Below are positions 16,994 to 26,691 of a stretch of DNA of 64,000 bases, one piece after another. The notes below the pieces were generated by a model. The model searched no databases. It worked only from the letters and a program-made list of their open reading frames with translations, and had not been told where the DNA came from. Origin of the DNA: Nocardia rhamnosiphila NBRC 108938 (lineage in GTDB: Bacteria > Actinomycetota > Actinomycetes > Mycobacteriales > Mycobacteriaceae); contig NZ_JOAJ01000005.1 in assembly GCF_000720425.1 (NCBI RefSeq), forward strand, positions 124,001 to 188,000, given 5' to 3'. Each line of letters begins with the position of its first letter. Position 1 is the first letter of the stretch. A program made the position numbers and the translations under genes.

Positions 16994-17827
16994 TTATTCT
17001 CCCAACTCGATAGGGGCGCCGATGAGCGAGCCGTATTCGGTCCAGCTGCCATCGTAGTTCTTGACGTTCTGGTGCCCGAGCAGCTCCTGCAGCACGAACC
17101 AGGTGTGCGAGGAACGCTCGCCGATACGGCAGTAGGCGATGGTTTCTTTGCTGCCGTCCAGGCCGGCCGAATTGTAGAGCTCGGCGAGTTCGGCGTCGGA
17201 ACGGAAGGTGCCGTCCTCGTTGGCGGCCTTGCTCCACGGTACGTTGATCGCGCCGGGGATGTGGCCGGGGCGCTGGCTCTGCTCCTGCGGCAGGTGCGCG
17301 GGGGCCAGGATCTTGCCCGAGAACTCGTCGGGGGAGCGCACATCGACCAGGTTCTTGGTGCCGATGGCCGCGATGACCTCGTCGCGGAAGGCGCGGATGG
17401 TGTTGTCCGGCTGCGCGGCCTTGTACTGGGTGGCCGGGCGGCTCACCGTGTCGCTGGACAGCGGGCGCCCGTCGAGCTCCCACTTCTTGCGGCCGCCGTC
17501 GATCAGCTTGACGTTGTTGTGGCCGTACAGCTTGAAGTACCAGTAGGCGTAGGCGGCGAACCAGTTGTTGTTGCCGCCGTACAGGACCACCTCGTCGTCG
17601 TTGGCGATGCCGCGCTCCGAGAGCAGTGCGGAGAACTGCTCCTGGTTCACGAAATCACGACGGACCGGATCCTGCAGGTCCTTCTTCCAGTCGAGCCGCA
17701 CGGCGCCCTCGATGTGTCCGCCTTCGTAGGCGGTGGTGTCCTCGTCGACCTCGACGAAGACGACGCCGGGGGTCTTGAGGTTCTCTTCGGCCCAGTCGAC
17801 GGAGACCAGGACATCGGAGCGAGCCAT
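16994..17827 (-). CDS. cysA: Thiosulfate sulfurtransferase (rhodanese)
   Basis: This 277-residue tandem-rhodanese enzyme transfers sulfane sulfur, classically from thiosulfate to a thiophilic acceptor. The N-terminal inactive rhodanese domain spans about residues 1-130. The C-terminal domain carries the catalytic cysteine in YCRIGERSSHTWF near residue 233. It is the counterpart of Rv0815c (cysA2), a name inherited from an old and misleading label; it is not the sulfate-transport ATPase. It is the middle gene of DUF4395-cysA-sseC, preceded by cysteine-rich leader ORFs. Confidence 0.95.
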   Translation of the reverse strand: MARSDVLVSVDWAEENLKTPGVVFVEVDEDTTAYEGGHIEGAVRLDWKKDLQDPVRRDFVNQEQFSALLSERGIANDDEVVLYGGNNNWFAAYAYWYFKLYGHNNVKLIDGGRKKWELDGRPLSSDTVSRPATQYKAAQPDNTIRAFRDEVIAAIGTKNLVDVRSPDEFSGKILAPAHLPQEQSQRPGHIPGAINVPWSKAANEDGTFRSDAELAELYNSAGLDGSKETIAYCRIGERSSHTWFVLQELLGHQNVKNYDGSWTEYGSLIGAPIELGE

Positions 17828-17861
17828 GTTTTCCCTTTCAGTGGTGACAGCGGATCGGTGT

Positions 17862-18341
17862 TCAGTTCGATGCGGGGGATTCGGACGGGGTGTTCGGGCG
17901 TAGCCGGGTGACCAGCGGATACAACTTGCAGCCGAGGCAGATGCCGAACGCGGCGTTGAGGAACGCCGCGAACAGGGCGAACCCGGCGAACAGCGCGCCC
18001 ACGGCGGTGCTGCCGAGAAGGAAGCCCAGCAGGCTCACCGCGGCGAACACGAAGCCGAGCAACTGAGCGAATCGTAACGGGGCGGTCGGTTCGGTCTCGG
18101 CGACCGGGCCCAGCCGGGGCGCGACGAAGCGCGCGTAGATCAGGCCGTACGGGTGCCGGCGCGGCCCGAGCCGCGCACCGAGCGCGAATACCAGCGTCTG
18201 GACGGCGACCAGCACGGTGGCGGCGACCGGAGCGAACGCGGCGAGCAGCAGGATCAGGACCAGAACGCCGGTGGTGACCCAGGCGACGAAACGGGGACCG
18301 CGAATATCGACTCGGTTCGCGACGGTGGTGATAGTGGACAT
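17862..18341 (-). CDS. DUF4395 membrane protein
   Basis: The 159-residue integral membrane protein has about four hydrophobic segments, including VTTGVLVLILLLAAFAPVAA and FAAVSLLGFLLGSTAVGALF. Two cysteines lie in the conserved FGICLGCKLYPL near its end. DUF4395 proteins often sit with sulfurtransferase or thioredoxin genes, suggesting a sulfur or thiol role. The ATG at 18341 has AGGAG 8 nt upstream. It is the first structural gene behind the cysteine leader ORFs. Confidence 0.88.
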   Translation of the reverse strand: MSTITTVANRVDIRGPRFVAWVTTGVLVLILLLAAFAPVAATVLVAVQTLVFALGARLGPRRHPYGLIYARFVAPRLGPVAETEPTAPLRFAQLLGFVFAAVSLLGFLLGSTAVGALFAGFALFAAFLNAAFGICLGCKLYPLVTRLRPNTPSESPASN

Positions 18342-18453
18342 GAACAAAGCTCCTGCGCTCGAACTTTTCGGCGGAATTCGGCCGGTTCGCCGGGGGATGA
18401 AATCGCTCGCGCGGACGAACCGTGGTCGGCGTCAGGAAAGAAGACCCGACCGC

Positions 18454-18519
18454 TCAGCGGCACAGGCAGCAACAACCACCGAGGCGGCACAGGTCGACTG
18501 TGCGGCGACGGGTGAGCAT
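18454..18519 (-). CDS. Cysteine leader peptide, 21 residues
   Basis: ATG at 18519 opens a 21-codon ORF ending LCRLGGCCCLCR, with five Cys codons in the last eleven, three of them consecutive. This matches the cysteine-attenuation upstream ORFs described ahead of the same operon in Mycobacterium smegmatis. Ribosome stalling at low charged tRNA-Cys would change the folding of the downstream leader. The start overlaps the stop of a 7-residue ORF (TGATG). The DUF4395 start lies 113 nt downstream. Confidence 0.8.
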   Translation of the reverse strand: MLTRRRTVDLCRLGGCCCLCR

Positions 18520-18542
18520 CAGCTCGCGGTGGTTTTGCACAC
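18519..18542 (-). CDS. Leaderless 7-residue ORF (MCKTTAS) ahead of the Cys leader
   Basis: GTG at 18542 lies 5 nt after TAGACT and so would be the first codon of the transcript. The ORF also contains an early Cys codon, and its TGA overlaps the next ATG. It could feed ribosomes by termination-reinitiation into the Cys-rich leader, making a two-stage cysteine sensor. Confidence 0.55.
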   Translation of the reverse strand: MCKTTAS

Positions 18543-18547
18543 CGGGC

Positions 18548-18553
18548 AGTCTA
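18548..18553 (-). promoter_or_regulatory. -10 element of the sulfurtransferase operon
   Basis: TAGACT on the minus strand lies 5 nt before the GTG of the 7-residue ORF, giving an initiation point at or next to that codon. Confidence 0.6.
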
Positions 18554-18806
18554 CCCAATTACTTCGCGGTGCCAATGGGTAGGGGTCCGCTCCTGGTCGG
18601 GGGCCTTACCGGATGGCGTCCGCCGTCCAGGGAGCGGCGGTCGCCGAGCGCCTACAGTGCTGTGAGCCTCTCCAGGCCAGTGGAGGTGCACGACAGCAGC
18701 ATGCACCTTCGGTCTATTCCGGATGGTCTGCCTCAGTGGTCGGGGCCCGCCCCCGATTCTGGACCGACGCAGCGACTGAGCGGAGGAGGGAAGAATTGGG
18801 GTCACA

Positions 18807-18848
18807 GGGCCTCGACCCGCGCGCCGGAGGCGCGCAAATAGATACAGC
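18807..18848. repeat. Solo arm related to the purF-purM repeat
   Basis: GGGCCTCGACCCGCGCGCC...GATACAGC resembles the right arm of the element at 2263-2358 (GGGCCTCAACCCCGCGGCGC...AAACACAGC), including the GC-rich minihairpin GCGCGCCGGAGGCGCGC. No matching opposite arm is visible nearby. The rest of 18554-18806 shows no gene. The copy abuts the thiX stop and could act as its terminator. Confidence 0.6.
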
Positions 18849-19304
18849 TCAGCCGGCGGTCGAACCGGCCGTCAGCGGGGTGAGGGCACTGCGCAGATCG
18901 CTGGTCTTGGGCACACCGGAGATCCGGAACCGTTCCCGGCCCTCGGCGTCGAATACGAAGGTGGTCGGCAGCGACAGCACATTGAGGGCCCTGGCCAGCG
19001 CCGGGTCGGCGTCGATATCGATTTCGATATCACGCGGCGGCTGCGGGGAATCGGCCAGATCACCGGTGGCGTCGGCGACGACCCGGCGTACCGCCGCGCA
19101 GGGGCCGCACCAGTCGGCGGAGAAATGCAATACCGCGGGCCCCGACCCGGTCACGCCGGCGGCGACGAGCAGATCGTCGCGCGCGCCGGTGTCGCGGTCC
19201 AAGGTGGCCGGGGCCGATCGCATCGCGCCCTCGCGCCGGCGCAGGTACAGGCCGACGGCCAGCCCGGCCAGCAGCATTACCGCCAGAATGGTGATCTCGA
19301 TCAT
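18849..19304 (-). CDS. thiX: Membrane-anchored thioredoxin-fold protein
   Basis: The 151-residue protein is the counterpart of Rv0816c. An N-terminal signal anchor (ITILAVMLLAGLAVGLYL) is followed by a basic stop and a thioredoxin domain with active site SADWCGPCAAVR near residue 71 and the cis-Pro loop LSLPTTFVF. The orientation of the anchor is not certain. It overlaps the upstream DUF2993 gene by 4 bp, so the two are probably co-transcribed. A thiol-disulfide role at the envelope is inferred. Confidence 0.9.
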   Translation of the reverse strand: MIEITILAVMLLAGLAVGLYLRRREGAMRSAPATLDRDTGARDDLLVAAGVTGSGPAVLHFSADWCGPCAAVRRVVADATGDLADSPQPPRDIEIDIDADPALARALNVLSLPTTFVFDAEGRERFRISGVPKTSDLRSALTPLTAGSTAG

Positions 19305-20110
19305 GGGCGCCGCAATCTGTTCAAATCGATCGTCACATCGCTACCCCGGCCCTCGACCACGATATGGCCGCCCAGGGCGGTCACCTCGGTGGGTCGGATA
19401 CCGAACGGCAGTTCCTTCGTATCGATGGTACGGGTGAACATCGCCAGCACCGCCGGGATGTCGGCGTCGTCGACGACCGGCTCGGAGGGGACCGGTGAGA
19501 TCTCCTCCGAGTACAGGCCGGTCGCCACGATCCGCACCTGATCGCCGTCGAGCAGCAGATCGGCCGCGACGCTCACCCGTTCCCCGGCGAAACTCGCGCC
19601 CTGCTGCCCGCTCGGCGCGGACGGCAGCGTTCCGGTCAGCACCAGCGCGCCCGCCGTGGTCATCCCCGACCCGCCCGAGCCGCCGGTGCCGTCGGATTTG
19701 TCCGCCGGCCGGGAATGAACCTCCAGATCCGGGATGCCGAACAGGCGGCCCAGTTCGGTGGGTGCGACCCGCATCCGGACGTCGACCCGATCCACCGGCA
19801 CGTTGCGCACCCGGCCGTCGACCAGATCGCCGAGCGGCAGGTTCATCCCCAGCAGCGTGGCCTCCAGCCCGATCTCGCCGGGGATATCGGGCCGGACACT
19901 GTCGGCCTTGATCTCGATATTGTCGTAGCGGCCGTCGAACGCCTGCCGCAGGAACGGGAAACCGTGGAAAGTGACCTCGGGGTCGGCGCTGAGATCGGCG
20001 CCGACCTTCAGCGACCGCGATACGCGGTACTCCGAATATGCGGCCGCACCGAAATCGACGAGCACTGCCAGGCCCGCCAGGCACAGCAGTCCGATGATCA
20101 GCTTCCGCAT
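19301..20110 (-). CDS. DUF2993 (LmeA-like) secreted or anchored protein
   Basis: The 269-residue protein is the counterpart of Rv0817c and belongs to DUF2993, which includes LmeA, involved in mannan elongation and maintenance of lipoglycans. A signal or anchor sequence (LIIGLLCLAGLAVLVDFGAAA) leads into a YSEYRVSRSLK segment typical of the family. A Gly/Ser insert, GTGGSGGSG, occurs near residue 150. The start is taken at ATG 20110; GTG 20119 is possible. The stop overlaps thiX. Function by homology only. Confidence 0.85.
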   Translation of the reverse strand: MRKLIIGLLCLAGLAVLVDFGAAAYSEYRVSRSLKVGADLSADPEVTFHGFPFLRQAFDGRYDNIEIKADSVRPDIPGEIGLEATLLGMNLPLGDLVDGRVRNVPVDRVDVRMRVAPTELGRLFGIPDLEVHSRPADKSDGTGGSGGSGMTTAGALVLTGTLPSAPSGQQGASFAGERVSVAADLLLDGDQVRIVATGLYSEEISPVPSEPVVDDADIPAVLAMFTRTIDTKELPFGIRPTEVTALGGHIVVEGRGSDVTIDLNRLRRP

Positions 20111-20302
20111 GGCATGCACCCTAGTGGACGCGCCCGGTACGGGCTTCGTGCCGGTGGGCGGGGGCGGCTCGGTCCGCGTCGACCCGGAATACGAGGTCAT
20201 CGGGTTCGACGCGCTAATCTTGCAGCGATTACATATGGATGAGCAACGTGGCGACGGCGACGAAGCTGGCTTTCGCGTAGCTACGAGATGGGAGGAGTGC
20301 TT

Positions 20303-21070
20303 GTGGAGCTGCTCCTGCTGACTTCCGACCCCGACCACGAATCGGTACTGCCCTCGCTGTCGCTGCTCGCGCACAATGTGCGGCCCGCGCCCACCGAGGT
20401 GGCGTCGCTACTGGAGGCTGGTACCGCCGATATCGCGCTGGTGGACGCGCGCTCGGATCTGGCGGCCGCTCGTGGGCTGTGCCGCCTCCTCGGCAGCACG
20501 GGCTCGTCGGTCCCCGTGGTCGCCGTGCTCACCGAGGGCGGGCTGGTCGCGGTGAATGCCGACTGGGGTCTCGACGATATTCTCCTGCCCAGTACCGGGC
20601 CCGCGGAGCTGGATGCCCGGCTCCGCCTGCTCGTCGGCCGGACGGGGGGGTCGGCCAGCCCGGAGAACTCCGGGAAGATCACCCTCGGTGAGCTGGTGAT
20701 CGACGAGGGCACCTATACCGCGCGGCTGCGCGGGCGCCCGCTCGACCTGACCTATAAGGAATTCGAACTGCTGAAGTACCTCGCTCAGCACGCCGGCCGG
20801 GTCTTCACCCGCGCCCAGCTGCTGCAGGAGGTGTGGGGTTACGACTTCTTCGGCGGTACCCGAACCGTCGATGTGCACGTCCGGCGGTTGCGGGCGAAGC
20901 TGGGCAGTGAGTACGAGTCGTTGATCGGTACCGTACGCAATGTCGGGTACAAGGCGGTGCGTCCCGCCCGGTCGAACAACAAGAGCGACTCCGATGCCCG
21001 GTCCGCGGGCGGCGACAAGGACGGAACCGAAGAGGATTCGATGACACCGGTCAACGGCACGGTCCAGTGA
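20303..21070 (+). CDS. glnR: Nitrogen-response regulator GlnR
   Basis: GlnR is the orphan OmpR-type regulator of nitrogen assimilation in actinobacteria, controlling glnA, amtB and related genes. The 255-residue protein has a degenerate receiver domain ([19 protein letters not shown] at the start, [11 protein letters not shown] at the pseudo-phosphorylation site) and a winged-helix domain with [21 protein letters not shown] and [17 protein letters not shown]. The C-terminal tail after residue 222 is polar and poorly conserved. The GTG at 20303 is preferred because GGAGG lies 7 nt upstream. Its end overlaps mshD by 4 bp, as in mycobacteria. Confidence 0.93.
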   Translation: MELLLLTSDPDHESVLPSLSLLAHNVRPAPTEVASLLEAGTADIALVDARSDLAAARGLCRLLGSTGSSVPVVAVLTEGGLVAVNADWGLDDILLPSTGPAELDARLRLLVGRTGGSASPENSGKITLGELVIDEGTYTARLRGRPLDLTYKEFELLKYLAQHAGRVFTRAQLLQEVWGYDFFGGTRTVDVHVRRLRAKLGSEYESLIGTVRNVGYKAVRPARSNNKSDSDARSAGGDKDGTEEDSMTPVNGTVQ

Positions 21071-21990
21071 GCCCGGCCGATATGGGTGAGTACGAACTGC
21101 AGTGGCACGAGCTTCCCTCCGCCGCCCGTGCCGGCCAGGTGAGTGCCCTGCTCGACGCCGCGGCGACCGCCGACGGCGTCGCGCCGGTTTCCGAACAGGT
21201 CCGGCTGGGCCTGCGCCGCGAATCGCCGGCCCGCCACCTGCTGGCCGTGGCGGGAGACGAGGTGGCCGGGTACGCGAGTCTGACTCCGGCGCACGGCGAG
21301 CACCCCGCCATGGCCGAGGCGGCGGTGGCCCCGGGATGGCGGGGGCGCGGGATCGGGGGCGATCTGGTGGCGGCCGTGCTGGCCGGGGGTGGGCCGGAGG
21401 CCCGGATCTGGGCGCACGGGAAGCTGCCCGCCGCGGAGGCGGTGGCGCGGCGGCTGGGGCTGTCGGCCGCGCGGGAGCTCTGGCAGATGCGCCGCCCGCT
21501 GGCAACTTCTGAGCTACCGGCTGTCGAGGTGCCCGACGGGCTGGTGGTCCGCACCTATCGCGGCCCGGCCGACGACGCCGAGCTCCTCCGGGTCAACAAC
21601 GCGGCTTTCGATTGGCACCCTGAGCAGGGCGGCTGGTCCGCCCGCGAATTGGAAGAGCGCCGTGCCGAATCGTGGTTCGATCCGGCCGGGCTCTTCCTGG
21701 CCTTCGATGCGCAGGAGCCGCGGCGGTTGCTCGGATTCCACTGGACCAAGGTTCATCGCGACGAGGATCCTCCGGCCGGTGAGGTGTACGTGGTCGGGAT
21801 CGATCCGGCTGCCCAGGGGCGTGGACTCGGCCGGCTGCTCACTTTGATCGGCCTGCACCACCTCCGCGATGCGGGGCTGGGCGAGGTTCTGCTGTACACC
21901 GAGGCGGACAACACGGCCGCGGTCCGCACCTATCGCGGGCTGGATTTCGCCCCGGCGCATATCGATATCGCCTACTCGATACCGGCCTGA
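21067..21990 (+). CDS. mshD: Mycothiol synthase
   Basis: MshD acetylates the cysteine amine of Cys-GlcN-Ins with acetyl-CoA in the last step of mycothiol synthesis. The 307-residue protein has two GNAT domains. The N-terminal one contains [15 protein letters not shown]. The C-terminal active one contains [17 protein letters not shown] and the substrate-site segment [11 protein letters not shown]. The GTG start overlaps the glnR stop (GTGA). Its presence supports a mycothiol-using actinomycete. Confidence 0.95.
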   Translation: MSPADMGEYELQWHELPSAARAGQVSALLDAAATADGVAPVSEQVRLGLRRESPARHLLAVAGDEVAGYASLTPAHGEHPAMAEAAVAPGWRGRGIGGDLVAAVLAGGGPEARIWAHGKLPAAEAVARRLGLSAARELWQMRRPLATSELPAVEVPDGLVVRTYRGPADDAELLRVNNAAFDWHPEQGGWSARELEERRAESWFDPAGLFLAFDAQEPRRLLGFHWTKVHRDEDPPAGEVYVVGIDPAAQGRGLGRLLTLIGLHHLRDAGLGEVLLYTEADNTAAVRTYRGLDFAPAHIDIAYSIPA

Positions 21991-22120
21991 GACCACGGAA
22001 CCGGAGGGTTACCACCCGGGGTGCGACTCTTACGTCCGGGCGCTGGAATGCCGCGTTCCGGTATGCGCGGAGTAACAACGCGGCAAACATCACACATATC
22101 GGACGTGTTCGCGCCGCCCT

Positions 22121-22142
22121 GTTCACCTTCCGTTCACTTGCC
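22121..22142 (+). promoter_or_regulatory. PHO box upstream of pstS
   Basis: GTTCACCTTCC followed directly by GTTCACTTGCC makes two 11-bp direct repeats, the form recognised by PhoP/RegX3-type response regulators in actinobacteria. It lies 150 nt before the pstS start. The rest of the 301-bp gap holds a possible -10 (TAGTTT near 22170) and no gene. Confidence 0.75.
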
Positions 22143-22291
22143 CTGGTCCAGCTGTCCACCGACGCGCCCTAGTTTGATTCTGGGCGGCATTGGGTCGCCT
22201 GGTGTGCAAGTTCCCCCGCGAACGGCCGCACCACGACACGCGCCCGGGCCGGTGAGGGACCGGGCGAGTAGGACGTATCCGGAGGACTGGA

Positions 22292-23401
22292 GTGAAGTTC
22301 AAGCGCAGCAGCGCCCTCGTCGGCGTGATCGCGGCCGTGACCCTGCCGCTGGCCGCCTGCGGTAGCGACGACAATGCGTCCTCGACCGGAGTCGAGGCCA
22401 ACGCCGACGTCGCCTGCGGTGGCAAGGAGGCCCTCAAGGCCAGCGGCTCCTCGGCGCAGAAGAACGCCGTCGAGCGTTTCACCGCCGCCTTCGAGACCAA
22501 CTGCGACGGCCAGACCCTCAACTACACCTCGAGCGGTTCCGGCGCGGGCGTCAAGGAATTCCTCGGCGGCCAGACCGATTTCGCCGGTAGCGACTCGCCG
22601 CTCAGCGAGAAGAAGGGCGAGCCCGCCGCGGCCGCCGAGCGTTGCGCTTCCCCCGCGTGGAACCTGCCGACCGTGTTCGGCCCGATCGCCATCACCTACA
22701 ACATCGACGGCGTCACCGATCTCGCGCTCGACGGCCCGACCGTGGCCAAGATCTTCAACGGCACCGTCAAGACCTGGAACGCCCCCGAGATCCAGGCGCT
22801 CAACGAGGGCAAGCAGCTGCCCGCCGAGCCGATCAAGGTCGTGTACCGGTCCGATGAGTCCGGCACCACCGACAACCTCCAGCTCTACTTGGACGCCGCG
22901 TCCGAGGGCGCGTGGGGCAAGGGCGCCGGCAAGGTCTTCAACGGCGGCGTCGGCGAGGGCACCCAGGGCAACGAGGGCACCTCGGCCGCGGTGAAGAACA
23001 CCAAGAACTCGATCTCCTACAACGAGTGGTCGTTCGCCAAGTCGCAGAATCTGTCCGTGGCCCGGATCATCACCTCCGCCGGCCCCGAACCGGTCGAGCT
23101 GACCTCGGAGACCGCCGGTAAGGCGATCAATGGCGTGAAGATCAAGGGCGAGGGCAACGACCTGGTGCTCGACACCTCGTCGTTCTACAAGCCCACCGAG
23201 GCCGGCTCCTACCCGATCATCCTGCCGACCTATGAGATCGTGTGCTCGAAGTACGCCGACGGGGCGACCGCGACCGCTGTCAAGGCATTCCTGACCTCCG
23301 CCGTCACCAACGGCCAGGACGGTCTGGCGGACAACGGTTACGTGCCGATCCCGGAGGAGTTCAAGACCAAGCTGACCACGGCGATCAACGCCATCTCCTG
23401 A
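22292..23401 (+). CDS. pstS: Phosphate ABC transporter substrate-binding lipoprotein
   Basis: PstS captures periplasmic or cell-surface phosphate for PstCA. The 369-residue precursor has a lipobox TLPLAAC with Cys at about residue 28. Phosphate-binding motifs follow: [39 protein letters not shown] and [11 protein letters not shown]. The GTG start has GGAGG 6 nt upstream. It heads the pstSCAB operon behind a PHO box, so induction by phosphate starvation is expected. Confidence 0.97.
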   Translation: MKFKRSSALVGVIAAVTLPLAACGSDDNASSTGVEANADVACGGKEALKASGSSAQKNAVERFTAAFETNCDGQTLNYTSSGSGAGVKEFLGGQTDFAGSDSPLSEKKGEPAAAAERCASPAWNLPTVFGPIAITYNIDGVTDLALDGPTVAKIFNGTVKTWNAPEIQALNEGKQLPAEPIKVVYRSDESGTTDNLQLYLDAASEGAWGKGAGKVFNGGVGEGTQGNEGTSAAVKNTKNSISYNEWSFAKSQNLSVARIITSAGPEPVELTSETAGKAINGVKIKGEGNDLVLDTSSFYKPTEAGSYPIILPTYEIVCSKYADGATATAVKAFLTSAVTNGQDGLADNGYVPIPEEFKTKLTTAINAIS

Positions 23402-23411
23402 TAGCGCGAAT

Positions 23412-24461
23412 ATGACAGTCAACCCAGAGGTAGCCTCGGCAGGCTCGTCCAGCGCGACGGGCCTGCCGAAGGCAGGAGTCCCCGCATCAATGTCGAGCCA
23501 TCCGAGCAAGCCGCCGCTAGGCGGTGAAAGTCGCGGTCATGGCAGGCGGGCCGAGTTGGTGTTCAAATCGCTGGCGACCACCGCCGCGGCGATCATCGTG
23601 GCCTCCATCGCGCTGATCGCACTGTTCCTGCTGATTCGTGCGGTGCCTTCGCTCCGGGCTGACGAGGTGAACTTCTTCACCAGCGCGGAGTTCAACACCG
23701 GTGACGCGGACAATCTCCGCTTCGGTATCCGTGACCTGTTCATGGTGACGGTGTTGAGCTCCGCGTTCGCTCTGGTCATCGCGGTGCCGATCGGTGTCGG
23801 CATCGCGCTGTTCCTCACCCGCTACGCGCCGAAGCGGCTCGCCCGCCCGTTCTCCATGCTGACCGATCTGCTGGCCGCGGTGCCCTCGATCGTGTACGGC
23901 CTGTGGGGCCTGCTGGTGCTGGCGGAGTATCTGAAACCGATCCAGGAGTTCCTCAACGGCAACCTCGGCTGGTTCTTCCTGTTCTCCGACGGCAATGTCT
24001 CGATCGGTGGCGGTGGCACCATCTTCACCGCCGGCGTGGTGCTGGCGGTGATGATCCTGCCGATCATCACCTCGGTCTCGCGTGAGGTCTTCGCGCTGAC
24101 CCCGCCGGCGCATATCGAGGCGGCCCAGGCACTCGGCGCGACCAAATGGGAGGTCGTGCGGATGACCGTCCTGCCCTACGGCCGCAGCGGTGTGATCGCC
24201 GGTTCCATGCTCGGCCTGGGTCGCGCGCTCGGTGAGACCATCGCGGTCCTGCTCATCCTGAAGATCTCGGCCACTCCGGGCACCTGGTCGCTGTTCGACG
24301 GCGGCTTCACCTTCGCGTCCAAGATCGCCTCGGCCGCGGCCGAATTCAGCGCGCCGCTGCCGACCGGCGCCTATATCGCGGCGGGCTTCGTGCTCTTCGC
24401 GCTGACCTTCGTCGTGAACGCGCTGGCCCGGCTCGCGGCAGGCGGAAAGGTGAACGGCTGA
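23412..24461 (+). CDS. pstC: Phosphate ABC transporter permease PstC
   Basis: PstC is one of two membrane permeases of the Pst importer. The 349-residue protein has a polar N-terminal extension of about 50 residues, then six hydrophobic helices. The EAA loop typical of permeases reads [39 protein letters not shown] is a second family mark. It starts 10 bp after pstS, and its TGA overlaps the pstA ATG. Confidence 0.96.
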   Translation: MTVNPEVASAGSSSATGLPKAGVPASMSSHPSKPPLGGESRGHGRRAELVFKSLATTAAAIIVASIALIALFLLIRAVPSLRADEVNFFTSAEFNTGDADNLRFGIRDLFMVTVLSSAFALVIAVPIGVGIALFLTRYAPKRLARPFSMLTDLLAAVPSIVYGLWGLLVLAEYLKPIQEFLNGNLGWFFLFSDGNVSIGGGGTIFTAGVVLAVMILPIITSVSREVFALTPPAHIEAAQALGATKWEVVRMTVLPYGRSGVIAGSMLGLGRALGETIAVLLILKISATPGTWSLFDGGFTFASKIASAAAEFSAPLPTGAYIAAGFVLFALTFVVNALARLAAGGKVNG

Positions 24462-25369
24462 TGACCACCACCACGACCAGCCTCGAAAAGCCGATCAAGG
24501 CGCCGACCTTCCGGGATGTGAGCACGGCCCGCAAGATCAAGAACAACATCGCGACCGCGGTGTTCGCGCTGTGCTTCCTCGTCGCCCTCATCCCGCTCGG
24601 CTGGGTGCTGTGGATGGTGGTCAGCAACGGTATCGGCGTCGTCATGTCGCTCGACTGGTGGCAGAACTCGCAGAAGGGCGTGCTGCCCGATCAGACCGGC
24701 GGCGGTGTGTACCACGCCATCTACGGCACCATCGTGCAGTCGGCGGTGGCGGCGGTCATCGCCGTACCGCTCGGCATCATGGCGGCGGTCTATCTGATCG
24801 AATACGGCACCGGCCGGTTCGCCAAGGTGACCACCTTCATGGTCGATATCCTCGCCGGTGTCCCCTCCATCGTCGCGGCGCTGTTCATCTTCGCGCTCTG
24901 GATCGCGACCCTGGGTTTCCCGCAGAGCTCGTTCGCCGTGGCGCTGGCCCTGGTGCTGCTGATGCTGCCGGTGGTCGTCCGCAATACCGAGGAAATGCTC
25001 AAACTCGTCCCGGACGAGCTGCGTGAAGCCTCCTACGCCCTTGGCATCCCGAAGTGGAAGACGATCGTGCGGATCGTCATCCCGACCGCCCTGCCCGGGA
25101 TGATCTCCGGGATCCTGCTCGCACTGGCGCGTGTGATGGGCGAGACGGCGCCCGTGCTGGTGCTGGTCGGCTACAGCAAGGCGATCAATATGAACATCTT
25201 CGACGGCAATATGGCCTCGCTGCCGCTGCTGATCTTCCAGGAATTGAAGAGCGCCGAGGATGCGGGCAGACAGCGGGTGTGGGGTGCCGCGCTGACGCTG
25301 ATCCTCATGATCGCGGTGCTCTACCTGGCGGCCGCGGCTGTCAACAAGCTCCTCACGCGGAACCGATAA
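24461..25369 (+). CDS. pstA: Phosphate ABC transporter permease PstA
   Basis: PstA is the partner permease of PstC. The 302-residue protein contains six membrane helices and the EAA loop [35 protein letters not shown] matches the family. The ATG overlaps the pstC stop (TGATG), indicating coupled translation. pstB follows after 19 bp. Confidence 0.96.
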   Translation: MTTTTTSLEKPIKAPTFRDVSTARKIKNNIATAVFALCFLVALIPLGWVLWMVVSNGIGVVMSLDWWQNSQKGVLPDQTGGGVYHAIYGTIVQSAVAAVIAVPLGIMAAVYLIEYGTGRFAKVTTFMVDILAGVPSIVAALFIFALWIATLGFPQSSFAVALALVLLMLPVVVRNTEEMLKLVPDELREASYALGIPKWKTIVRIVIPTALPGMISGILLALARVMGETAPVLVLVGYSKAINMNIFDGNMASLPLLIFQELKSAEDAGRQRVWGAALTLILMIAVLYLAAAAVNKLLTRNR

Positions 25370-25388
25370 GGGCGGAAACGGAAAACAG

Positions 25389-26165
25389 ATGGCCAAGCGG
25401 ATCGACATCAAAGACCTGAACATCTTCTACGGCAAGTTCCACGCCGTCGCCGATGTGGCGCTCAACGTCTTGCCGCGCAGTGTGACCGCCTTCATCGGTC
25501 CGTCGGGTTGCGGTAAGTCCACTGTGCTGCGGTCGCTGAACCGTATGCACGAGGTGACCCCGAACGCCAGTGTCTCGGGCTCGGTCATGCTCGACGGTGA
25601 GGACATCTACGCCTCGCAGGTGGACCCGGTCGGCGTGCGCCGCACCATCGGCATGGTGTTCCAGCGGCCGAACCCGTTCCCCACCATGTCCATTCGCGAC
25701 AATGTGGTGGCCGGCCTCAAACTGCAGGGTGTGCGCAACAAGGGCGAACTCGACGAGGTCGCCGAGCGCTCGCTGCGCGGCGCGAACCTGTGGAACGAGG
25801 TGAAGGATCGCCTGGACAAGCCCGGTGGCGGCCTCTCCGGCGGTCAGCAGCAGCGTCTGTGCATCGCGCGCGCCATCGCGGTGTCACCGGATGTGCTGCT
25901 GATGGACGAGCCCTGTTCGGCCCTGGACCCGATCTCCACGCTGGCGATCGAGGACCTGATCACCGAGCTGAAGAAGGAATACACGATCGTCATCGTCACC
26001 CACAATATGCAGCAGGCGGCGCGGGTGAGCGATAAGACCGGCTTCTTCAATCTCGAGGCCCAGGGCAAACCGGGCCGGCTGGTGGAGATCGACGATACCG
26101 AGAAGATCTTCTCGAACCCGGGCGAGAAGGCCACCGAGGATTACATCTCCGGCCGTTTCGGCTGA
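25389..26165 (+). CDS. pstB: Phosphate ABC transporter ATPase PstB
   Basis: PstB powers phosphate import. The 258-residue ATPase has Walker [11 protein letters not shown]-loop [17 protein letters not shown], signature [14 protein letters not shown] and Walker [14 protein letters not shown], with the switch His in VTHNMQQA. It is the last gene of the operon and is followed by a strong terminator. It corresponds to mycobacterial PhoT. Confidence 0.97.
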   Translation: MAKRIDIKDLNIFYGKFHAVADVALNVLPRSVTAFIGPSGCGKSTVLRSLNRMHEVTPNASVSGSVMLDGEDIYASQVDPVGVRRTIGMVFQRPNPFPTMSIRDNVVAGLKLQGVRNKGELDEVAERSLRGANLWNEVKDRLDKPGGGLSGGQQQRLCIARAIAVSPDVLLMDEPCSALDPISTLAIEDLITELKKEYTIVIVTHNMQQAARVSDKTGFFNLEAQGKPGRLVEIDDTEKIFSNPGEKATEDYISGRFG

Positions 26166-26186
26166 GCCACCGGCGACGCCGACGAC

Positions 26187-26221
26187 GAGAAGCCCGCGGG
26201 AACGACTCCCGCGGGCTTCTC
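26187..26221 (+). terminator. Terminator after pstB
   Basis: GAGAAGCCCGCGGGA and TCCCGCGGGCTTCTC form a perfect 15-bp stem with a 5-nt loop, 21 bp past the pstB stop. Confidence 0.9.
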
Positions 26222-26412
26222 TGTCTACGTCGTACCGGCCGGAGCCCCTCGGGTCGCCGCCGAACCCGCAACTGCCGCTGCACTGCCCGCGTCACGTGAG
26301 TCGAAACGAGTTGTTGTTTCTTTCAACATTATTCGATATTCTGTGTGAGGCAGGGGGGGAGAAAATGCCACGACACCTCTGTCGAAATCTGTTCGAGAGA
26401 AAGAGGTTCGTG

Positions 26413-26613
26413 ATGGTAGTACGATTGCTCACCAGTGGATTGCTCGGTGTGGCCACGATCTTGGGGGCGACGCTATCGGCCCCGCAGGCTGCGGCTGAGC
26501 CGGCAGACCCGTGCAATGAGTACACCGTTGGCAACACTCGCCATGAGGGCACGACGAAGTGGCTGTGCTATTCATATGGCCAGGGTCGGTACGGATGGAT
26601 TGTGGTCAATTAG
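26413..26613 (+). CDS. Small secreted protein, unknown
   Basis: The 66-residue precursor has a clear signal peptide, MVVRLLTSGLLGVATILG followed by APQAAAEP. The mature part is about 38 residues with two cysteines, CNEYTVGNT and KWLCYSYGQGRYGW, that could form one disulfide. A longer version starting at ATG 26365 has the stronger ribosome site (GGGGGGGAG, 3 nt away) and would add 16 residues (MPRHLCRNLFERKRFV). The locus, 26300-26690, is clearly more AT-rich than its neighbours and breaks the pst-phoU order, suggesting acquisition. Family unknown; a toxin, effector or wall peptide are all open. Confidence 0.65.
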   Translation: MVVRLLTSGLLGVATILGATLSAPQAAAEPADPCNEYTVGNTRHEGTTKWLCYSYGQGRYGWIVVN

Positions 26614-26691
26614 CGATACCGCTCCGGCCGAAATCTACGCTGCCGACAATTGGCAATCCGTCGGCACGTAATCCAACTCCAATAATCGGAA

